Assembly (NCBI GenBank): GCA_018969885.1
Contig: JAGWXN010000199.1
Location: 1-6,178 of the forward strand
Origin: Betaproteobacteria bacterium
GTDB taxonomy: Bacteria > Pseudomonadota > Gammaproteobacteria > Burkholderiales > Burkholderiaceae
Length of the DNA: 6,178 bases
Direction: 5' to 3'
In this document: positions 1-5,193 of the stretch, in pieces
Numbering within the stretch: position 1 is the first letter of the stretch
Layout of the letters: every line of letters starts with the position of its first letter
The notes under the pieces: generated by a model
What the model saw: the letters and a program-made list of their open reading frames with translations, nothing else
The model's database searches: none
Told to the model about the DNA's origin: nothing
Program-made: the position numbers and the translations under genes

Positions 1-413
1 GAGGTTCGGGCGCTGCAGGCGCGCGGCCGCGTTTTCGCAATATCGATGTCGGTCAGATTCTCCAGTACCGGCTGCCGCCGGCGGGAATCGTTTCCATTCT
101 GCATCGTGTCAGCGGCGCCGTGCTGTTTCTGTTTGGCCTGCCTTTTCTGTTGTACTGCCTGCAACTGAGCCTCGGACCCGATGCGGCGTTTGCGAAATTC
201 AAGGCCATGGCGGCTCACCCTTTCGCCAAGCTGGTGTTTCTCGGGCTGATCTGGGCTTACCTGCATCATTTCTGTGCAGGCATTCGGTATCTGCTCCTAG
301 ACCTCCACATCGGCACTGAAAAAGATCAGGCCCGTACCTCGTCGTTTGCGGTGTTGGCGGTGAGCCTCGCGCTGACGCTGGTGTTTGCGCTCAAACTGTT
401 CGGAGCCTTCTGA
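1..413 (+). CDS. sdhC: Succinate dehydrogenase cytochrome b556 subunit SdhC, 5' end missing
   Basis: Membrane anchor of succinate dehydrogenase (complex II); with SdhD it holds haem b and forms part of the ubiquinone site in the inner membrane. The frame is open from the left edge (first full codon at 3) to TGA 411-413, giving 136 visible residues. No ATG or GTG precedes the conserved N-terminal region, so the true start lies outside the window, probably by only a few codons. Visible residue 31 onward reads SILHRVSG, the family N-terminal signature; S31 and R35 correspond to E. coli quinone-site S27 and R31. The second signature, HFCAGIRYLLLD, begins with the expected axial haem ligand His (codon 267-269, E. 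coli H84). Three membrane segments lie at about visible residues 40-57, 77-99 and 112-136. A GTG at 120 sits inside the first membrane segment and is not the start. The stop is one base before sdhD. Confidence 0.95.
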   Translation, partial: GSGAAGARPRFRNIDVGQILQYRLPPAGIVSILHRVSGAVLFLFGLPFLLYCLQLSLGPDAAFAKFKAMAAHPFAKLVFLGLIWAYLHHFCAGIRYLLLDLHIGTEKDQARTSSFAVLAVSLALTLVFALKLFGAF

Positions 414-414
414 C

Positions 415-765
415 ATGACCACCAAGCGAATCGTCGTGGGTGCCCATTACGGTCTGAAAGACTGGCTCGCCCAGCGCATCACTGCGGTGGTGCTTGCGGT
501 GTACACGCTCGTGCTGGGCTTTGCCGTTCTCGCTGGGCCGCCGCTCGCGCAGGCAAGCTGGAAAGCGCTGTTCTCAGGGCCGTTCATCAAAGTGCTCACG
601 GTCATGGCGTTTGTGGCGCTTGCCTGGCATGCCTGGATCGGCGTGCGCGACATCTACATGGATTACATCAAACCCACCGCCGTGCGTCTCACGCTGCAGG
701 TGGCGACCATCGTTCTGCTGTTTGCCTATGTGATCTGGGCTGCCAACATCCTCTGGAGCATCTGA
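415..765 (+). CDS. sdhD: Succinate dehydrogenase hydrophobic anchor subunit SdhD
   Basis: Second membrane anchor of complex II, 116 residues, the usual size. Start at ATG 415: GGAG at 402-405 lies 9 bases upstream and the protein begins like its homologues (MTTKRIVVGAHYGLKDW). An in-frame upstream ATG at 385 would run the protein into the end of sdhC and is unlikely. Three hydrophobic segments lie at about residues 22-42, 57-78 and 92-113. The motif WHAWIGVRDIYMDYIKP carries H72, matching the E. coli haem-ligand H71, and D83-Y84, matching D82-Y83, whose Tyr contacts ubiquinone. One base separates it from sdhC (TGA-c-ATG) and one from sdhA (TGA-g-ATG), so translation of the three is probably coupled by termination and reinitiation. 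Function by homology is clear; coupling is inferred from spacing. Confidence 0.96.
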   Translation: MTTKRIVVGAHYGLKDWLAQRITAVVLAVYTLVLGFAVLAGPPLAQASWKALFSGPFIKVLTVMAFVALAWHAWIGVRDIYMDYIKPTAVRLTLQVATIVLLFAYVIWAANILWSI

Positions 766-766
766 G

Positions 767-2557
767 ATGGCCGACGTTCTCAACCATCTGTCAAACAATC
801 TTCCGCGTCGAAAATTTGATGCGGTCATCATCGGCGCGGGCGGCGCCGGCATGCGCTGCTCACTCCAACTTGCGCAGGCGGGCTGGAGCGTGGCGGTGTT
901 GAGCAAGGTATTCCCCACCCGCTCCCACACGGTCGCCGCGCAGGGCGGCATCGGTGCCTCGCTCGGTAACATGAGCGAAGACAACTGGTACTGGCATATG
1001 TTCGATACCGTCAAAGGTTCGGACTATCTGGGCGACCAGGATGCCATCGAGTTCATGTGTCGCGAGGCGCCCAAGGTGGTCTACGAGCTCGAGCACTTCG
1101 GCATGCCGTTCGACCGCAACCCCGACGGCACCATTTACCAGCGCCCGTTTGGCGGCCACACCGCCAATTTCGGCGAAAAGCCGGTTCAGCGGGCCTGCGC
1201 AGCAGCCGACCGTACCGGTCACGCGCTGTTGCACACGCTGTATCAGCGCAATGTGCAGGCACGCACACAGTTCTTCGTCGAATGGATGGCGCTTGACATC
1301 ATTCGTGATGCTGAGGGCGACTGCGTGGGCGTGGTGGCGCTCGAGATGGAAACCGGCGAGGTGATGATTCTTGAGTCCAAGGTCACTGTCTTCGCCACCG
1401 GTGGCGCGGGCCGCATCTGGGCCGCTTCAACCAACGCCTTCATCAATACCGGCGACGGGATGGGGATCGCCGCGCGCGCCGGCATTCCCCTTGAAGACAT
1501 GGAGTTCTGGCAGTTTCACCCCACCGGCGTTGCCGGGGCGGGCGTGTTGATTACCGAGGGCGTGCGAGGCGAGGGCGGCATCCTCCTCAACAAGCACGGC
1601 GAGCGGTTCATGGAGCGCTATGCACCCACGCTCAAAGACCTGGCGCCACGTGACTTCGTGTCGCGTTCCATGGACCAGGAGATCAAGGAAGGGCGAGGCT
1701 GCGGCCCGGACGGCGACCATGTGCTCCTGAAGCTCGATCACCTGGGCGCTGAAACCATCATGAAGCGTCTGCCGTCGATCCGCGAAATCGCGATCAAGTT
1801 CGCCAACGTCGACCCCATCCGCGATCCGATTCCTGTCGTGCCCACCATTCACTATCAGATGGGTGGAATTCCCACGAATATCCACGGGCAGGTGGTGGTC
1901 CCCAATCAGGGCAACCCCAATTCGGTGGTCAATGGCCTTTACGCGATTGGCGAGTGCGCCTGCGTGTCGGTGCATGGCGCCAACCGTCTCGGCACCAACT
2001 CGTTGCTGGATCTGGTTGTGTTTGGTCGCGCCGCGGGTAACTACATTGTGAGCGAGAACCGGCGGGCCTCCGAACACAAGCCGCTTCCGGCCGATGGCGG
2101 AGACGCGACGCTTGCGCGTCTGGCGCGTTTGCAGGGGTCGAGTTCTGGCGAGAACGCGCAGGAAGTGGCCAACGACATTCGGAAGACCATGCAGGCGCAC
2201 TGCGGTGTGTTCCGCACTTCGGAACTGCTTGCCGAGGGCGTTCGCAGGATCAACGAAATTGGCGAGCGGGTGGGCCGCATCCACATGCAAGACAAATCCA
2301 AGGTCTTCAACACCGCCCGGGTCGAGGCGTTGGAGGTCGACAACCTCATCGAGACGGCCAAGGCCACGATCGTATCGGCTGACGCGCGTAAGGAAAGCCG
2401 CGGTGCCCATGCCCACCGCGATTTCCCGGATCGCGACGATGCCAACTGGATCAAGCACAGCCTCTGGTATTCCGAAGGGAACCGGCTCGATTACAAACCG
2501 GTCAACATGAAGCCGCTCACGGTTGAAACCTTCAAACCGAAGGCGCGCACCTTCTGA
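767..2557 (+). CDS. sdhA: Succinate dehydrogenase flavoprotein subunit SdhA
   Basis: Catalytic subunit that oxidises succinate to fumarate and passes electrons through FAD to the SdhB clusters; it sits on the cytoplasmic face of the membrane. It has 596 residues against 588 in E. coli. Start ATG 767 has GGAG at 755-758, 8 bases upstream. The dinucleotide-binding glycine motif GAGGAG is at residues 23-28. H54 in RSHTVAAQGG is the expected covalent FAD attachment site. Active-site residues line up with E. coli: H251 (FHPTG), R295 (APRDF, the proton-delivery Arg), H362 (TIHYQMGG) and R407 (GANRLG). The FAD-binding GECACVSVHGANRLG segment follows residue 394, and the C-terminal helical and capping region ends in KARTF. 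The frame is intact. It needs flavinylation, and the assembly factor sdhE lies two genes downstream. The sdhB start is 39 bases beyond the stop and in the same frame. Confidence 0.98.
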   Translation: MADVLNHLSNNLPRRKFDAVIIGAGGAGMRCSLQLAQAGWSVAVLSKVFPTRSHTVAAQGGIGASLGNMSEDNWYWHMFDTVKGSDYLGDQDAIEFMCREAPKVVYELEHFGMPFDRNPDGTIYQRPFGGHTANFGEKPVQRACAAADRTGHALLHTLYQRNVQARTQFFVEWMALDIIRDAEGDCVGVVALEMETGEVMILESKVTVFATGGAGRIWAASTNAFINTGDGMGIAARAGIPLEDMEFWQFHPTGVAGAGVLITEGVRGEGGILLNKHGERFMERYAPTLKDLAPRDFVSRSMDQEIKEGRGCGPDGDHVLLKLDHLGAETIMKRLPSIREIAIKFANVDPIRDPIPVVPTIHYQMGGIPTNIHGQVVVPNQGNPNSVVNGLYAIGECACVSVHGANRLGTNSLLDLVVFGRAAGNYIVSENRRASEHKPLPADGGDATLARLARLQGSSSGENAQEVANDIRKTMQAHCGVFRTSELLAEGVRRINEIGERVGRIHMQDKSKVFNTARVEALEVDNLIETAKATIVSADARKESRGAHAHRDFPDRDDANWIKHSLWYSEGNRLDYKPVNMKPLTVETFKPKARTF

Positions 2558-2613
2558 TGTCCAGAATGCCTCCCATCAAAGAATTTCGGAGCAGTCATGA
2601 ACGCAGTCGTTGA
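2557..2613 (+). other. 18-codon ORF bridging sdhA stop and sdhB start (possible coupling ORF)
   Basis: An ATG at 2557-2559 overlaps the sdhA TGA (TGATG arrangement) and opens 18 codons, MSRMPPIKEFRSSHERSR, ending at TGA 2611-2613, which is 14 bases past the sdhB ATG. Its frame differs from both sdhA and sdhB. Ribosomes ending sdhA could reinitiate here, cross the GGAG of sdhB and stop just inside sdhB, which would couple sdhB to sdhA translation. The arrangement is directly visible; any function is inference. The peptide resembles nothing I know, and so short an ORF can arise by chance. Confidence 0.2.
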
Positions 2614-3355
2614 AAATCCTCAAAGTCTCGCGGCCGCCGCCCAGGGCACCCGTGTCGTGCGTTTTTCAATTTACCGATACGACCCGGATCGCGATGACAA
2701 GCCGCGCATGCAGAACATCGAAGTGGAGCTTCAGCCCACCGACAAGATGCTGCTCGATGCACTCATGCGCATCAAGATCGCCAATGATGATTCGTTGTCA
2801 TTTCGTCGTTCCTGCCGTGAGGGGGTATGCGGTTCAGATGCCATGAACATCAATGGCAAGAACGGACTGGCCTGCATCACCAATCTGCGCGACCTCAAAG
2901 AGCCAATCGTTTTGAAGCCGCTGCCGGGGCTGCCCGTCATTCGCGACCTGATCGTCGACATGACGCAGTTCTTCAAGCAGTACCACTCGGTGAGCCCGTT
3001 CCTGATCAACGACACGCCGCCGCCCGAAAAAGAGCGGCTGCAGTCTCCGCAGGAACGCGAGGAGCTCGACGGGCTCTATGAGTGCGTGCTGTGCGCGTGC
3101 TGCTCCACCTCCTGCCCGTCGTTCTGGTGGAATCCGGATAAGTTCGTGGGGCCAGCCGGGCTCTTGCAGGCCTACCGCTTCATTGCCGATAGCCGGGATC
3201 AGGCCACCAGCGAGCGTCTGGACAACCTGGAAGACCCGTACCGGCTGTTTCGCTGTCACACCATCATGAATTGTGTTGATGTCTGCCCCAAGGGTCTGAA
3301 TCCCACCCGGGCGATTGGCAAGATCAAGGAACTGATGGTGAGGCGTGCCGTCTGA
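2597..3355 (+). CDS. sdhB: Succinate dehydrogenase iron-sulfur subunit SdhB
   Basis: Electron-transfer subunit that carries electrons from SdhA FAD to ubiquinone through three Fe-S clusters. It has 252 residues. The 2Fe-2S ligands are C73, C78, D81 and C93, in SCREGVCGSD and the following segment; Asp replaces one Cys, as in E. coli. The ECVLCACCSTSCPSFWW segment and the C-terminal cysteines give the 4Fe-4S ligands C163, C166, C169 and C230, and the 3Fe-4S ligands C173, C220 and C226. Quinone-site residues P174, W177, W178, H221 and I223 are all present. ATG 2597 is chosen because GGAG at 2588-2591 lies 5 bases upstream and no start codon lies between it and the in-frame sdhA stop. This gives an Ala-rich N-terminal extension of about 18 residues over E. 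coli SdhB; GTG 2657 (giving MRFSIYRYDP) would restore the usual length but has a poorer ribosome binding site. Confidence 0.97.
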   Translation: MNAVVENPQSLAAAAQGTRVVRFSIYRYDPDRDDKPRMQNIEVELQPTDKMLLDALMRIKIANDDSLSFRRSCREGVCGSDAMNINGKNGLACITNLRDLKEPIVLKPLPGLPVIRDLIVDMTQFFKQYHSVSPFLINDTPPPEKERLQSPQEREELDGLYECVLCACCSTSCPSFWWNPDKFVGPAGLLQAYRFIADSRDQATSERLDNLEDPYRLFRCHTIMNCVDVCPKGLNPTRAIGKIKELMVRRAV

Positions 3356-3653
3356 ACCGATCAACCTGGGATCGCAACCGGTGGAGCCCACCGCCCACCC
3401 CCTCGACGAGGCCAGGCTTCGGCGCCTGCGCTGGCGCGCGCGGCGAGGGCTCCTTGAAAACGATCTGGTGCTCGAGCGGTTTTTCGCCGCCCATGGCAAC
3501 GCCCTCGACGAGGCCACGGTGACCGGTCTCGACCATCTCCTCGATCTGCCCGACAACGAACTGCTCGACCTGTTGCTGGAGCGGGCCGACGGCAGCGCGC
3601 TCGCTGGAGGCAGCGAGACGCGGCGGGTGCTTGAAATGCTCAGGCGCTGTTAG
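3345..3653 (+). CDS. sdhE: FAD assembly factor SdhE (Sdh5/CptB family)
   Basis: Small cytoplasmic protein that promotes covalent attachment of FAD to SdhA (family knowledge). Its identity rests on the hallmark RGxxE motif, seen as R34-G35-L36-L37-E38 within WRARRGLLENDLVLERFF, on the acidic leucine-rich C-terminal half (LPDNELLDLL) and on its place directly after sdhB. With the GTG start at 3345 it is 102 residues and overlaps the sdhB stop by 11 bases, which suggests translational coupling. AAGGA at 3327-3331 lies 13 bases before this GTG, rather far, while GAGG at 3340-3343 is too close. An in-frame GTG at 3381 would give 90 residues, nearer the common family size, so the start is uncertain. 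It is the only gene here ending in TAG rather than TGA. The frame is intact. Confidence 0.9.
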   Translation: MPSEPINLGSQPVEPTAHPLDEARLRRLRWRARRGLLENDLVLERFFAAHGNALDEATVTGLDHLLDLPDNELLDLLLERADGSALAGGSETRRVLEMLRRC

Positions 3654-3659
3654 GATAAC
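3631..3659 (+). promoter_or_regulatory. Candidate sigma-70-like promoter for gltA
   Basis: TTGAAA at 3631-3636 matches the -35 consensus at 5 of 6 positions. After exactly 17 bases, GATAAC at 3654-3659 matches the -10 consensus at 4 of 6 and keeps the central ATAA, but has C instead of the important final T. It overlaps the end of sdhE, so it could let gltA be transcribed apart from sdh, with a start near 3666 and a leader of about 48 bases. It was found by eye and has no experimental support; such matches also occur by chance. Confidence 0.28.
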
Positions 3660-3686
3660 GTCCGGTCGCGGCCTGCCGTGCCGGAC
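3660..3686 (+). other. Strong hairpin between sdhE and gltA
   Basis: GTCCGG (3660-3665) pairs with CCGGAC (3681-3686). After a bulged T at 3666 the stem continues with C3667-G3680, a G3668-T3679 wobble, and CGG (3669-3671) with CCG (3676-3678), closing a CCTG loop. This gives 11 pairs with one bulge, 27 bases in all. No T-tract follows, so it is not a classical intrinsic terminator. It lies 6 bases after the sdhE stop and could instead stabilise the 3' end of the sdh message, mark a processing site or attenuate read-through into gltA. The pairing is seen; the role is inferred. Confidence 0.5.
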
Positions 3687-3713
3687 CGCCGATGAACGCA
3701 AAGGATTCCGACT

Positions 3714-5006
3714 ATGACCACAACCAAGAAAGCAACGCTCTCCTTCAGCGACGGCACCGCGCCGATCGAGTTTCCGGTTCACTCGGGTTCAACCGGACCC
3801 GATGTCATTGACATCCGCAAGCTGTACGGCGCAACGGGCAAGTTCACTTTCGATCCAGGCTTTCTGTCCACTGCCGCCTGTGAATCGAAAATTACCTACA
3901 TCGATGGCGATCAGGGCGAGTTGCTCTATCGCGGCTATCCCATTGAGCAAATCGCTGAGAAGTGCGATTACCTCGACACCTGCTATCTGCTGCTGAATGG
4001 CGAAATGCCCGACGGCAAACAGAGCAAGGACTTCAATTACACCGTCATGCACCACACGATGGTGCATGAGCAGATGACCCGGTTTTTCCAGGGATTCCGC
4101 CGCGATGCGCACCCGATGGCGGTGCTGGTGGGGTGCGTGGGCGCGCTGTCGGCCTTCTATCACGACTCGCTTGATATCTCGAACCCTGAGCACCGGATGA
4201 TTTCCTCGATCCGGCTGGTCGCGAAAATGCCCACGCTGGTGGCCATGGCCTATAAATATTCCATCGGCCAGCCCTTCATGTATCCGAAGAATGATCTCAG
4301 CTACACCGCGAACTTTATGCGGATGATGTTTGGCACGCCCTGCGAGGAATATGTCCCCAACCCGGTGCTGGTGAAGGCGCTGGACCGTATTCTCATTCTT
4401 CACGCCGATCATGAGCAGAATGCCTCCACCTCAACGGTGCGTCTGGCGGGCTCGTCGGGCGCGAATCCCTTTGCCTGTATCGCGGCCGGTATTGCCACGC
4501 TGTGGGGCCCGGCGCACGGCGGCGCGAACGAGGCCTGCCTGGTCATGCTCGACGAACTGCAGCGCGCAGGCGGGGTTGAGAAGATTGGCGAATTTATCCG
4601 CCAGGTGAAGGACAAATCGTCCAACGTGAAGCTGATGGGCTTCGGCCACCGTGTCTACAAGAACTACGACCCGCGGGCCAAGCTGATGCGCGAAACCTGC
4701 TACGAGGTGCTGGGCGAATTGGGGCTTGAGAACGACCCGCTTCTCAAGATCGCCATGAAGCTTGAGCAGATTGCGCTTGAAGACGACTATTTCGTGCAGC
4801 GCAAGCTCTACCCCAACGTCGACTACTACTCTGGCATCGTGCAGCGCGCGCTCGGCATACCCACCTCCATGTTCACCTGCATCTTTGCACTCGCCCGCAC
4901 GGTTGGCTGGATCGCCCAGTGGGCAGAGATGATCAGTGATCCCGATCAAAAAATCGGTCGGCCGCGCCAGCTCTACAACGGGGCGGCTCGTCGCGACATC
5001 CGTTGA
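3714..5006 (+). CDS. gltA: Citrate synthase, type II (GltA)
   Basis: Condenses oxaloacetate with acetyl-CoA to citrate, the first TCA-cycle step, in the cytoplasm. It has 430 residues, normal for proteobacterial type II enzymes. ATG 3714 is the start: AAGGA at 3701-3705 lies 8 bases upstream, and an in-frame TGA at 3693-3695 rules out an earlier one. Catalytic residues are H268 (GPAHGG), H312 (in [13 protein letters not shown], the family signature) and D370 (NVDYYSG); H233 (ADHEQN) is also conserved. The N-terminal beta-rich domain typical of type II enzymes (residues about 1-60) is present. Y149, R167, K171 and C210 line up with E. coli Y145, R163, K167 and C206 of the NADH site, so allosteric inhibition by NADH is likely (inference from alignment by eye). 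The spacers on both sides are structured, and gltA may have its own promoter. Confidence 0.98.
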   Translation: MTTTKKATLSFSDGTAPIEFPVHSGSTGPDVIDIRKLYGATGKFTFDPGFLSTAACESKITYIDGDQGELLYRGYPIEQIAEKCDYLDTCYLLLNGEMPDGKQSKDFNYTVMHHTMVHEQMTRFFQGFRRDAHPMAVLVGCVGALSAFYHDSLDISNPEHRMISSIRLVAKMPTLVAMAYKYSIGQPFMYPKNDLSYTANFMRMMFGTPCEEYVPNPVLVKALDRILILHADHEQNASTSTVRLAGSSGANPFACIAAGIATLWGPAHGGANEACLVMLDELQRAGGVEKIGEFIRQVKDKSSNVKLMGFGHRVYKNYDPRAKLMRETCYEVLGELGLENDPLLKIAMKLEQIALEDDYFVQRKLYPNVDYYSGIVQRALGIPTSMFTCIFALARTVGWIAQWAEMISDPDQKIGRPRQLYNGAARRDIR

Positions 5007-5032
5007 GTCCGGTGGCGATCACGTTGTAACAT
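5003..5032 (+). promoter_or_regulatory. Weak candidate promoter for sucA
   Basis: TTGAGT at 5003-5008, overlapping the gltA stop, and TAACAT at 5027-5032 are 18 bases apart. Each matches the sigma-70 hexamers at 4 of 6 positions, and the -10 keeps the key second A and last T. A start near 5040 would fall just before the (GC)6 tract and give a leader of about 155 bases containing all three hairpins described below. It is a weak match found by eye, supported mainly by the unusual size of the spacer. Confidence 0.2.
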
Positions 5033-5042
5033 CTGAAATCTT

Positions 5043-5054
5043 GCGCGCGCGCGC
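5043..5054 (+). repeat. (GC)6 dinucleotide tract
   Basis: Twelve bases of strictly alternating G and C in the gltA-sucA spacer. Alternating GC is the sequence most able to adopt left-handed Z-DNA under negative supercoiling and is self-complementary. Its last bases plus C5055 (CGCGCC, 5050-5055) can also pair with GGCGCG at 5072-5077 across a 16-base loop. The tract itself is certain; a role is not shown. Confidence 0.6.
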
Positions 5055-5106
5055 CGCCGGAGGGTGGTTCGGGCGCGTTCAAGTCACGGGTCAGTGCTCC
5101 GGAAGC

Positions 5107-5120
5107 CGGACACCGGTCCG
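5107..5120 (+). other. Hairpin 1 of the sucA leader
   Basis: CGGAC (5107-5111) and GTCCG (5116-5120) form five G/C-rich pairs around an ACCG loop. It abuts the next hairpin without a gap, so the two could stack. The left arm can also pair with GTCCGG just after the gltA stop (5007-5012), which would exclude this hairpin. Pairing is read directly from the sequence; formation in the cell is untested. Confidence 0.4.
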
Positions 5121-5150
5121 CCGGTTCCAGTCCCTCTCGGCTGGGGCCGG
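5121..5150 (+). other. Hairpin 2 of the sucA leader, long GC-rich stem
   Basis: CCGG (5121-5124) pairs with CCGG (5147-5150), TT with GG by two wobbles, and CCAG (5127-5130) with CTGG (5141-5144). A further T-G wobble and C5132-G5139 leave the loop CCTCTC (5133-5138). This makes 12 pairs in a row including three wobbles, the longest stem in the spacer. What follows is GCCTCTTAAA, not a T-tract, so it is a poor intrinsic terminator; it may be an attenuator, an mRNA-stability element or the 3' end structure of a gltA transcript. Confidence 0.45.
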
Positions 5151-5158
5151 GCCTCTTA

Positions 5159-5173
5159 AACGAGAAGCTCGTT
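5159..5173 (+). other. Hairpin 3, perfect inverted repeat just before the sucA RBS
   Basis: AACGAG (5159-5164) and CTCGTT (5168-5173) are perfect reverse complements around AAG. The repeat ends 7 bases before the AAGGTG of sucA. It could be an RNA hairpin that keeps the ribosome site clear or affects access to it, or a small DNA dyad for a regulator; the sequence does not decide. Confidence 0.4.
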
Positions 5174-5180
5174 CATAAGA

Positions 5181-5186
5181 AAGGTG
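5181..5186 (+). promoter_or_regulatory. sucA ribosome binding site
   Basis: AAGGTG, preceded by A, lies 7 bases before ATG 5194 and 10 before the adjacent in-frame ATG 5197. In-frame stops TAA 5176-5178 and TGA 5185-5187 exclude any earlier start, so the protein begins at one of these two Met codons; 5194 has the better spacing. Confidence 0.75.
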
Positions 5187-5193
5187 ACGCGCG

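Noticed and set aside
1427..2458. 343-codon open frame on the minus strand inside sdhA
   Set aside because: It lies wholly antisense to an intact, highly conserved gene. Long antisense frames are expected in GC-rich coding DNA with strong third-position bias, and its translation shows no recognisable domain.
3400..3516. 15-base exact direct repeat in sdhE (3400-3414 and 3502-3516)
   Set aside because: Both copies are in the same codon phase and encode LDEA with preferred codons, so composition and codon bias explain it; no sign of an insertion or a regulatory role.
2834..3556. 240-codon minus-strand open frame across sdhB and sdhE
   Set aside because: It spans two real genes on the opposite strand and is rich in Arg, as shadow frames in GC-rich DNA are; no domain seen.
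4431..4949. 172-codon minus-strand open frame inside gltA
   Set aside because: Antisense shadow of the conserved citrate synthase catalytic domain.
5121..5160. Rho-independent terminator after gltA
   Set aside because: The stem is strong, but it is followed by GCCTCTTAAA rather than a run of T, so I list it only as a hairpin.
4936..5178. 80-codon plus-strand frame covering the gltA end and most of the gltA-sucA spacer
   Set aside because: It starts at a GTG inside gltA in another frame, has no convincing ribosome site, resembles no protein I know, and its spacer part is better explained by hairpins. Its only use is to show that the sucA frame is closed upstream by TAA 5176-5178.
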